The notes under the pieces are model-generated. The model worked only from the letters and a program-made list of their open reading frames with translations, was not told where the DNA came from and searched no databases. A DNA stretch of 64,000 bases from Macrostomum hystrix (lineage: Eukaryota; Platyhelminthes; Macrostomidae), in NCBI GenBank assembly GCA_950097015.1, contig CATNEN010000039.1, positions 7,208,501 to 7,272,500 of the forward strand, given 5' to 3'. Each line of letters opens with the position of its first letter. The stretch's first letter is position 1. Below, piece by piece: positions 1-10,400 of the stretch. A program made the translations under genes and the position numbers.

Positions 1-1514
1 ATTATGAATAAAGTTCATTTCTACTCAAATGTACAAAGGCCCACAAACACACTCACCCGGATCTTGTCTCAGATTGCTGCTAGTTTAAAATGAATTCCTC
101 TTTTTTCCTTTGTTCTGTCTGCCAGCTTATTTTACTATTGCAAATATATACAATAAATCTAGGCAATCTTTTGTCCATTTCTTAAGACTCGCTACGTCCA
201 TTTTGTAAATCGATAAATTCGTCTGTAAACTTCTATTTTTTAATTTCTATCGAATTAAAATATTTTACATGCCTAGTTCAGTTTTAATTTTAAGTGGCCA
301 GCGGGGCCCCATTAACTTCGGGCGCAGTCGTACATGAATTCCCAGGGGTCAATGGAACGGGCAGAGTGCCCGCAGCCGCAGCCCCTTCTCTCTGTGCTTG
401 TTTACGCTCGCGCGCCCACTTATTTTACTTTCTCCTCTCTCCCTCTGTCTGTTCAACTTCTTAGCTAACGTTCACTTCTCTTTCCTCTCCTTCGTCTCTG
501 ATTGGCTAGCTGCGCTCTCTTTCCTCACCCATCCTTTTCAGCTCTTACCCTCTGGCTCGTCCTCACTCGTGTTACCCTTCCGCCCCCTCCTTATCTCTTT
601 GTTTATACGAGTATAATTGATTATCGGCCTCGGCCTGCACTTTTCGGTTGGTCCAGCGCCGTAAACACTGGCTATTACAGCGCAGAATAAATTTATTTTT
701 ACAAGTCACTACACTATAATCAATGAGATAAAAAGATGAGCGGCGACAATCAACACAAAGGAAGCCGCTGAAAGTTTATCTGGAATGGAATGTGGTAAGA
801 GAGACTAAATAAAACTTGTCACTTCCACGAAGTCCCTCTTGCTTGAAAATTCATTTCCCAGATTTTTTAGTTGCTTAGACATTTTCCCTATACGATTTTT
901 TTAAATCCCTTACTTGACTAGCAATTAAAAAAATTCGAACCCTTTTTGAAGTGCAAGAAGTAATGCTAAAGTGCGAGTAATTGTGAATTCAGCAGTGCTG
1001 GAGACGTTGCGTTTATGAGGCTGTTAGTCAAGAAAGTTTGAAATATTTAGATATGGTAGAAAATGAAAATATGCTTTTATTTAGCTTTTTTCGTTTCACG
1101 CACGCTAATTTCTCTTAAGATTTTGAAATTCACTTTTGCAATTTCTTCAACGAACGTTGTGGACCAATTCCGCTTTCATTAATCAAAAATTTCCTGTCAA
1201 AATATTAAATTGAATGTCCGCCTAATACTAGCTTAGTTATGGAGAAAACATTTATGAAAAAAGAAGAAAAGCTATCCATCCAGCATGCACTACTTACAGT
1301 AGACTCTACTGAGGCTTGGTTAAAATTTTCGCTCGTTTGCAGGTGAAGCATTCGTACGTTGAAGTAGGACACGTAAGCTGTAGGGAGGAGGTAGGTAGTT
1401 ATAATGAAGACAGGAAGGTTGAGCAGAAGACAAGTAGTTTAGGAGAGGTGGTTCTGGTACAGAGAGCGCAGGCATGTTGGAGTTGGGCAGGTAGATTTTG
1501 AGAAGGTTAAGTAA
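1..1514. other. Intergenic, no gene recognised
   Basis: AT-rich flanks surround a more GC- and pyrimidine-rich stretch (about 300-680) that has an inverted CCAAT motif near 502 and CG-rich words. The short open frames at 398-690 are low-complexity and resemble no family. The segment around 298-385 vaguely resembles the 3' part of SINE family A. I see no exon that can be supported. Confidence 0.5.
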
Positions 1515-1775
1515 GTTTTTAGTGGGACAGGTGGGTCGGAGTGGGACAGGTGGAGTGGGACAGGTGGGGTGGGACAAGTGGGTCGGAGTAGGACAGGTGG
1601 AGTAGGACAGGTGGAGTGGGACAGGTGGAGTGGGACAGGTGGAGTGGGACAGGTGGAGTGGGACAGGTGGAGTGGGACAGGTGGAGTTGGACAGGTGGAG
1701 TAGGACAGGTGGAGTAGGACAGGTGGAGTAGGACAGGTGGAGTGGGACAGGTCGAGTGGGACAGGTGGAGTGTTA
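1515..1775. repeat. Minisatellite, 14-bp unit
   Basis: Tandem copies of a 14-bp purine-rich unit (AGTGGGACAGGTGG), about 18 copies. The first few carry GGGT/GGAG variants. It lies about 300 bp upstream of the WSC gene. Confidence 0.9.
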
Positions 1776-2018
1776 GAGTGGTAGGTTATTTAGAATTTTT
1801 AGTTAGAAGACTTGCTGCTCAGATACTTTTAACGAGGAATGAGCTAAATTCATCATAAAATAAAATGCAGTTTTTTTAACCCAGCTCAAAATGCAGTTGA
1901 CCGCCCACATGAAAAATGTATATGTGAAAACAGAGTTACGGCAATTAATTTAATTTACCAGCAGCTTTTTTCGGGCAATATTGATGCACACGATGGCAGC
2001 GCGAAGCCAATATACTCG

Positions 2019-2024
2019 TATATA
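2019..2024 (+). promoter_or_regulatory. Candidate TATA box of WSC gene
   Basis: TATATA lies 45-50 bp before the start codon at 2069. That places a transcription start near 2045-2055 and gives a very short leader. A CCAAT motif overlaps just upstream (about 2007-2011). This is inferred from spacing only. Confidence 0.4.
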
Positions 2025-2068
2025 TTGTTTAGTCTGGGGATGACAGGCGATGTGAAATTTATTCTGCA

Positions 2069-4958
2069 ATGGCTACTATCCTGTTCGCCCTTGTGGTGGC
2101 TGCCTGCACCTCCGCAGTTGATTGCGCCAGAGCTGTGGATTTTGCCTACATCGGCTGCTTCAATGACGCTTTCACACCCAACAGAGACCTGACTGGCCTG
2201 CTCGGTGTGAGCAACCTCGGCGGCGTTCCCGTGGAAGCCGAAGCCGTGGTCAATAGCCTGAGCCAGTCGCACGAGTTCTGCAGCGGTATCTGCTCACTTG
2301 GCGGCTTCCAGTACATGGGTCTGCAGCACAGCACCTACTGCTTCTGCGGCAATTCTTACGGACGACACGGGGCAGCCAGCGAAAGCGCCTGCAGCATGAA
2401 CTGCCAGGCCAACAATGCCCAGAAGTGCGGCAACAATTTTATCAACTCCGTGTTCATTCTCTCCTATCCCAGTGAGAGTGTTTTGTGTTTCTTCCGAACT
2501 CCAATGAACTGCAACAATAATGATTTCAGTATCTTTAGCCGTAAAATCGAAGCAAGAATCGTAGCAAAAAATGTCAGTATCCAAAGAATCGTCTTCAGAA
2601 TAATTATAAGTGCCGTCAATTTAGCTAGAATTGCTGCAAGAATCGCATCTAAAACATTTCAGAAACGTAGCTGGAATCGCAGCAGGAATTATAAGCAGTT
2701 CAGAAACGTAGCTGGTATCGCGGAAGGAATTAGAAGCCTTTCAGAAACGTAGCTGGAATCGCAGCAGGAATTATAAGCAGTTCAGAAACGTAGCTGGTAT
2801 CGCGGAAGGAATTAGAAGCCTTTCAGAAACGTAGCTGGAATCGCAGCAGGAATTATAAGCAGTTCAGAAACGTAGCTGGTATCGCGGAAGGAATTAGAAG
2901 CATTTCAGAAACGTAGCTGGAATCGCAGCAGGAATTATAAGCAGTTCAGAAACGTAGCTGGAATCGCGGAAGGAATTAGAAGCCTTTCAGAAACGTAGCT
3001 GGAATCGCGGAAGGAATTAGAAGCATTTCAGAAACGTAGCTGGAATCGCAGAAGGAATAAGAAGCCTTTCAGAAACGTAGCTGGAATCGCAGAAGGAATT
3101 AGAAGCCTTTCAGAAACGTAGCTGGAATCGCAGAAGGAATTAGAAGCCTTTCATAAACGTAGCTGGAATCGCAGAAGGAATTAGAAGCCTTTCATAAACG
3201 TAGCTGGAATCGCAGAAGGAATTAGAAGCCTTTCATAAACGTAGCTGGAATCGCAGAAGGAATTAGAAGCCTTTCAAAAACGTAGCTGGAATCGCAGCAG
3301 GAATAAGAAGCCCTCCAGAAACGTTGCTGGAATCGCAGCAGGAATAAGAAGCCTTCCAGAAACGTTGCTGGAATCGCAGAAGGAATTAGAAGCCTTTCAG
3401 AAACGTTGCTGGAATCGCAGAAGGAATTAGAAGCCTTTCAGAAACGTAGCTGGAATCGCAGCAGGAATAAGAAGCCTTTCAGAAACGTTGCTGGAATCGC
3501 AGAAGGAATTAGAAGCCTTTCAGAAACGTTGCTGGAATCGCAGAAGGAATTAGAAGCCTTTCAGAAACGTAGCTGGAATCGCAGCAGGAATAAGAAGCCT
3601 TCCAGAAACGTTGCTGGAATCGCAGAAGGAATTAGAAGCCTTTCAGAAACGTTGCTGGAATCGCAGAAGGAATTAGAAACCTTTCAGAAACGTACCTGGA
3701 ATCGCAGCAGGAATAAGAAGCCTTCCAGAAACGTTGCTGGAATCGCAGAAGGAATTAGAAGCCTTTCAGAAACGTTGCTGGAATCGCAGAAGGAATTAGA
3801 AGCCTTTCAGAAACGTAGCTGGAATCGCAGCAGGAATAAGAAGCCTTTCAGAAACGTTGCTGGAATCGCAGCAGGAATAAGAAGCCTTCCAGAAACGTTG
3901 CTGGAATCGCAGCAGGAATAAGAAGCCTTCCAGAAACGTTGCTGGAATCGCAGAAGGAATTAGAAGCCTTTCAGAAACGTTGCTGGAATCGCAGAAGGAA
4001 TTAGAAGCCTTTCAGAAACGTACCTGGAATCGCAGCAGGAATAAGAAGCCTTTCAGAAACGTTGCTGGAATCGCAGAAGGAATTAGAAGCCTTTCAGAAA
4101 CGTTGCTGGAATCGCAGAAGGAATTAGAAGCCTTTCAGAAACGTAGCTGGAATCGCAGCAGGAATAAGAAGCCTTTCAGAAACGTTGCTGGAATCGCAGC
4201 AGGAATAAGAAGCCTTCCAGAAACGTTGCTGGAATCGCAGCAGGAATAAGAAGCCTTCCAGAAACGTTGCTGGAATCGCAGAAGGAATTAGAAGCCTTTC
4301 AGAAACGTTGCTGGAATCGCAGAAGGAATTAGAAGCCTTTCAGAAACGTACCTGGAATCGCAGCAGGAATAAGAAGCCTTTCAGAAACGTTGCTGGAATC
4401 GCAGAAGGAATTAGAAGCCTTTCAGAAACGTTGCTGGAATCGCAGAAGGAATTAGAAGCCTTTCAGAAACGTAGCTGGAATCGCAGCAGGAATAAGAAGC
4501 CTTTCAGAAACGTTGCTGGAATCGCAGAAGGAATTAGAAGCCTTTCAGAAACGTTGCTGGAATCGCAGCAGGAATTAGAAGCCTTTCAGAAACGTTGCTG
4601 GAATCGCAGAAGAAATTAGAAGCCTTTCAGAAACGTAGCTGGAATCGTATTAGAAAAGGATAAAGCTGGAGCCAAGTTAGAAAAATAGTTAATTAACCCT
4701 TTCTCACTTTTCACTGCAGACAAAAACTTCATGATCCGCTTGCCCATGACTAGCCTGAGGGTGGTGTCGACCCAGCCAACTTTCTGGATCCTTGTCGCCG
4801 ACAACAAATTCAATTGCGCTGCTCGGTGCACCGCTTTAAGCTCCAACTGTCAGGCGATGATTTTCTCTCGGCAGCTGCAGCAGTGCTACCTGCTGAAGTT
4901 TGCGTATCCACCTGTCAGCCTTGGCGGGGTCGCTGGGGACTACTTCCTTCGTGGCTGA
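2069..4958 (+). CDS. Secreted WSC-domain plus PAN-like protein, two exons
   Basis: Two exons: 2069-2471 and 4720-4958. The donor is A|GTGAGA at 2472 and the acceptor TTTTCACTGCAG|AC ends at 4719. Phase 1 joins exactly and gives about 213 aa. The start at 2069 is followed by a signal peptide (MATILFALVVAACTSA). Residues about 26-130 form a WSC domain, a cysteine-rich putative carbohydrate-binding module: YIGCFND, an FCSGIC cysteine pair, GFQYMGLQHSTYCFCGN, CSMNC and CGN motifs. Exon 2 encodes a PAN/Apple-like module, with CAARC, a CQAMIF core and a QQCYLL strand, ending in a stop soon after. It is probably an extracellular glycan-binding protein. The 2.25-kb intron is almost entirely a 41-bp minisatellite. 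The fold assignments are by motif; the exact role is unknown. Confidence 0.8.
2640..4650. repeat. Minisatellite, 41-bp unit, in WSC intron
   Basis: About 49 copies of a 41-bp unit of the type GCCTTTCAGAAACGTAGCTGG...GGAATTAGAA. Sub-variants (GTAGC/GTTGC/GTACC, AATTA/AATAA, CAGCAGG/CAGAAGG) cycle in longer blocks, for example one that repeats with about 328-bp spacing between 3650 and 4400. It fills the intron of the WSC gene. The long open frames inside are by-products of a stop-free unit. Confidence 0.95.
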
Positions 4959-5019
4959 GTCTAGAAACCTTAAATATCGACAAAACCTTTTTGACTTTAT
5001 TCGGAAAAGCGCTATTTTT

Positions 5020-5335
5020 ACTGCGGCTGTACTATGCGTCATCTTGGATGTTTTCTAAAAATAGCTCACATTACTTTTTTAACTGTGGCTATACTATGCG
5101 TCATCGTGGATTGTTTCAAAAATAGCGTACAAAACTTTTTAACTGTGGCTATACTATGCGTCATCTTGGATTGTTTCTAAAAATAGCTCACATTACTTTT
5201 TTAACTGTGGCTATACTATGCGTCATCTTGGATTGTTTCTAAAAATAGCTCATTTTAGGCTTATTTCTAAAAATAGCCCTCAGTGGCCTAACACCTTTTT
5301 CGCGACGGCTATAATATGCGTCATTCTAGCTAAAA
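5020..5335. repeat. Repeat, ~61-bp unit, 4-5 copies
   Basis: Units contain TGGCTATACTATGCGTCAT followed by TTGGATTGTTTCTAAAAATAGCTC, with spacings of 60-62 bp. The last copy is degenerate. It begins about 60 bp after the WSC stop codon, so it may lie in the 3' UTR. Confidence 0.85.
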
Positions 5336-6094
5336 AATGACATCACTGAATATATTAAGAAAAGCATGAACAAAAACATTATCTCAATTAATGTGTCATG
5401 TACTATATAGCCGTGCAAATATACTTAATGGTTCATTCTTATTATCACCGCATGGCGTATAAAAATGCTGTCATACAAAAGCAAAGTGCATCAAAGGCTA
5501 ATTCGTAGAAATCGAAGGAGTTGCATCAGCAAATACAAGCAAATTGTCAGTTATAATACGACAAACGGCACATAATTATAAGTAACATTTGCTACTGACC
5601 CGAGTTCGGCTTGCTGCCAAGAACCCCCATGACAAAAGTCGGATCATCTTGTGACACTAATTGGACACGTTTTTGTGCCAATTATTGAAGTGCCGTGTTT
5701 TCTGTGCGTCGTGGCGGAGAGATAAAAATTCACTGTAAAAATTAAATTTACGTGCAATTAGCGATGGCAGCTACTAATAGTAGAAACGAGTTGTTTTGCA
5801 TTGAGTGAAATTCTATAGAAAAGATTGTGTCCTGTGAGTCACAAAACAGTGGAATTAGCGCAATAAGGAAAAATAGTTTAAGCTAAGCAATATTCATTCG
5901 ATGATTAACTGACAACTCACTGATATTTTAGGAAACGTAGAAAAACAATAAATGTTACAATTAAAAAATTCGATGAAGAAAGACACACGTGGATATTTGC
6001 GGCCTAACTTGATGAAATCATAGATCAGTTCTTTAATTATGCTATATCGAGTTAAAATAAATAACTAGAAATAATGTCTGATGACTGTGGTAAA
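5336..6094. other. Intergenic AT-rich, nothing recognised
   Basis: No open frame of note, no RNA-like structure and no repeat. It separates the + strand WSC gene from the 22-bp array and the - strand CUB gene. Confidence 0.5.
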
Positions 6095-7300
6095 CAAAAG
6101 ACAGACAGAAGTAGACAGGAGATGGGGTAGGGGTAGAACGGAGAAAGGAGAGAGTAGACAATAAGGGAGAGGTAGACAGGAGATGGCGGAGAGGTAGACA
6201 GGAAATGGGAGAGAGGTAGACAGGAAATGGGAGAGAGGTAGACAGGAAATGGGAGAGAGGTAGACAGGAAATGGGAGAGAGGTAGACAGGAGATAAGAGA
6301 GAGGTAGACAGGAGATGGGAGAGAGTTAGACAGGAGATGGGAGAGAGGTAGACAGGAGATGGGAGAGAGGTAGACAGGAAATGGGAGAGAGGTAGACAGG
6401 AAATGGGAGAGAAGTAGACAGGAAAGGGGAGAGAGGTAGACAGGAAATGGGAGAGAGGTAGACAGGAAATGGGAGAGAGGTAGACAGGAAATGGGAGAGA
6501 GGTAGACAGGAGATAAGAGAGAGGTAGACAGGAGATGGGAGAGAGTTAGACAGGAGATGGGAGAGAGGTAGACAGGAGATGGGAGAGAGGTAGACAGGAA
6601 ATGGGAGAGAGGTAGACAGGAAATGGGAGAGAAGTAGACAGGAAAGGGGAGAGAGGTAGACAGGAAATGGGAGAGAGGTAGACAGTAAATGGGAGAGAGG
6701 TAGACAGGAGATGGGAGAGAGGTAGACAGGAGATGGGGGAGAGGTAGACAGGAGATGGGAGAGAGGTAGACAGGAAATGGGAGAGAAGTAGACAGGAAAG
6801 GGGAGAGAGGTAGACAGGAAATGGGAGAGAGGTAGACAGGAAATGGGAGAGAAGTAGACAGGAAAGGGGAGAGAGGTAGACAGGAAATGGGAGAGAGGTA
6901 GACAGGAGATGGGAGAGAGGTAGACAGGAGATGGGGGAGAGGTAGACAGGAGATGGGAGAGAGGTAGACAGGAAATGGGAGAGAAGTAGACAGGAAAGGG
7001 GAGAGAGGTAGACAGGAAATGGGAGAGAGGTAGACAGTAAATGGGAGAGAGGTAGACAGGAGATGGGAGAGAGGTAGACAGGAGATGGGAGAGAGGTAGA
7101 CAGGAGATGGGAGAGAGGTAGACAGGAGATGGGAGAGAGGTAGACAGGAGATGGGAGAGAGGTAGACAGGAGATGGGAGAGAGGTAGACAGGAGATGGGA
7201 GAGAGGTAGACAGGAGATGGGGGAGAGGTAGACAGGAGATAGGAGAGAGGTAGACAGGAGATGGGAGAGAGGTACACAGGGAATTGGGGAGAAGTAGACA
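6095..7300. repeat. Minisatellite, 22-bp unit, polypurine
   Basis: About 54 copies of GGGAGAGAGGTAGACAGGARAT (22 bp). The + strand is nearly all purine, so it is a candidate triplex-forming tract. Variants AGATAAG, AAAGGG and GAAGTA recur in blocks of about 220-240 bp, indicating higher-order duplication. The 331-codon and 243-codon - strand open frames inside it are artefacts. Confidence 0.95.
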
Positions 7301-7454
7301 GGAGACTGTATAAAATCGCATTATAAGAAATTATTATGTTGCATTTGTTAAACCAGATCAGCCAAAAAGTTTGAATTCAACGCATGGCGATCGATAACAA
7401 TTTAACCGATAAGCTATTATACGAAAAGCAAGTAAATTTTTTAAATCAGCAAAA

Positions 7455-10400
7455 TCATAACCTTAGACTTGTTTGACTTGCAAAAATCGACACCGAAATC
7501 AATGTGAAAACTGTCGAAAAATTCGACCAGCTGGTTGCTTGGCTCAAACTCGTCTGCCCATCTTCTCCGGCCAGGTGCGACTGCAGGTGCACGCCTTAAA
7601 ATAAGAGAATAGAGTTTGGGACACCGTTTTTAGCATAAAACCATGAACGCAGATCCAATGATGCTGCGGAACAAAACAAAAGTTGGAATGCACGTTAACG
7701 CGTAACAACCACCACACATCGTGTAACACCCCGCTGAACTTCTGGTACCCTGGACGTTCTCCTGACACCCTAAGACTCTCCTGACACCCTACAGACTCTC
7801 CTGACACCCTACAGACTCTCCTGACACCCTACAGACTCTCCTGACACCCTACAGACTCTCCTGACACCCTACAGACTCTCCTGACACCCTACAGACTCTC
7901 CTGACACCCTACAGACTTTCCTGACACCCTAAAGACTCTCCTGACACCCTACAGACTCTCCTGACACCCTACAGACTTTCCTGACACCCTAAAGACTCTC
8001 CTGACACCCTACAGACTCTCCTGACACCCTACAGACTCTCCTGACACCCTACAGACTCTCCTAACACCCTACAGACTCTCCTGACTTTCCTGACACATTA
8101 GAGACTCTCCTGACACATTACAGACTGTCCTGACACCCTACAGACTGTCCTGACACCCTACAGACTCTCCTGACACTCTAAGACTCTCCTGTCACATCAC
8201 ATACTCTCCTGACACCCTACTGACTCTCCTGTCACCCTACAGTCACATCTGTAACCTGAACGACTCTCTTGAAACCTGACAGACTCTCCTGACACCCTAC
8301 AGACTCTCCTGACACCCTAAGACTTTCCTGACACCCTACAGACTCTCCTGACACCCTACAGACTCTCCTGACACCCTACTGACTCTCCTGTCACCCTACA
8401 GTCACATCTGTAACCTGACCGACTCTCTTGAAACCTGACAGACTCTCCTGACACCCTAAAGACTCTCCTGACACCATGCAGACCTTTCTGACACACTACA
8501 GTCTCTTTTGACACCCTACAGACTCTCCTGACACCCTACAGACTCTCCTGACACCCTACAGACTCTCCTGACACCCTACAGACTCTCCTGACACCCTAAG
8601 ACTCTCCTGTCACCCTACAGTCACATCTGTAACCTGACCGACTCTCTTGAAACCTGACAGACTCTCCTGACACCCTACAGACTCTCCTGTCACCCTACAG
8701 TCACATCTGTAACCTGACCGACTCTCTTGAAACCTGACAGACTCTCCTGACACCCTACAGACTCTCCTGACACCCTACAGACTCTGCTGACACCCTACAG
8801 ACTCTCCTGACACCCTACAGACTTTCCTGACACCTTACAGACTCTCCTGACACCCTAAGACTTTCCTGACACCCTACAGACTCTCCTGACACTCTAAGAC
8901 TCTCCTGTCACATTACTGACTCTCCTGACACCCTACTGACTCTCCTGTCACCCTACAGTCACATCTGTAACCTGACCGACTCTCTTGAAACCTGACAGAC
9001 TCTCCTGACACCATGCAGACCTTTCTGACACACTACAGTCTCTTTTGACACCCTACAGACTCTCCTGACACCCTACTGACTCTCCTGACACCCTACAGAC
9101 TCTCCTGACACCCTACTGACTCTCCTGTCACCCTACAGTCACATCTGTAACCTGACCGACTCTCTTGAAACCTGACAGACTCTCCTGACACCCTAAAGAC
9201 TCTCCTGACACCCTGCAGACCTTTCTGACACACTACAGTCTCTTTTGACACCTTTCAGACTCTTCTGAAACCATACTGTCACTTCTAACATCTCTTCAAG
9301 GCAGACTCACTGGAGTACTTCTCAAAGAAGTAATTAGCGAAGAAGCCGGTGGCCGAATAGCGGCTGTTGCTGACGAAGACCAGCCTTAGGCAGGCGGCCT
9401 GTCGCTCGATCCGGTACCGGCGCTGCCTGGTGTTGGATAGATCGCCGCAGAGTCTGGCCAGAGCCGGCAGGCCCGGCCTGTCGCACTCCTCCACGTGAAC
9501 GAAGTCGCTCTCGCTGTCAGGGCAGCTGCGGCAGAATTTTCGGAAATTTTTTGATTAAGCTGTTCAGATCCCCCTCTATTTGAGATACCTTTCGCTTCCC
9601 AAATCCAATTTTGCCTCAGATCCCATTCTTTCTCAGATCCCGAATATTCTCGGATCCCATCCTGTCTCAGATCCCATTCTGTCTCAGATCCCATCCTATC
9701 TCAGATCCCATTCTGTCTCAGATCCCATCCTATCTCAGATCCCATCCTATCTCAGATCCCATCTTATCTCAGATCCCATCTTATCTCAGATCCCATCTTA
9801 TCTCAGATCCCATCTTATCTCAGATCCCATCTTGTCTCAGATCCCATCTTGTCTCAGATCCCATCCTATCTCAGATCCCATCTTATCTCAGATCCCATCT
9901 TATCTCAGATCCCATCTTGTCTCAGATCCCATCTTGTCTCAGATCCCATCTTGTCTCAGATCCCATCCTATCTCAGATCCCATCCTATCTCAGATCCCAT
10001 CCTATCTCAGATCCCATCTTATCTCAGATCCCATCCTATCTCAGATCCCATCTTGTCTCAGATCCCAATTCGTCACAAAAATCCTAATTCGTCACGGACT
10101 TCAGGTTGTCAAGATCCCTATTTGCATCAAGTTCCAATTTGTCTCCAAAGAATTTCAAGGACTCCGCCTACCTGTCGGACATTGTCTCGGTGCTGAAGTC
10201 GCTAAATTCAATCCGGATTCGCTCCTGAGGCCTCGAGTAGAAAATGTATTCGCAGTGGAGCCGCTCGGGATACTCGAAAGGGAAGTTCGGGCTGGAGAAG
10301 CTGCCCGCTGAGCGCTGCCTGCTGTAGAAGCTGAAGTGGCAGCCCAACTCGCTGTTCTGATTCTTGTAGGTGCCCAGCACTGCGAAGTCTGAAGAGGGGA

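Noticed and set aside
398-690. Two overlapping short frames on +
   Set aside because: Low-complexity Leu/Ser/Phe-rich translation of pyrimidine-rich DNA, no family resemblance.
6326-7321. 331-codon LSPISCLP repeat protein
   Set aside because: Reverse-frame reading of the 22-bp polypurine array; the 22-bp unit cycles through all frames without a stop.
7745-9275. CRISPR-like regular repeat array
   Set aside because: The repeats are directly contiguous, without unique spacers, in a eukaryotic intron; it is a minisatellite. The same applies to the other arrays.
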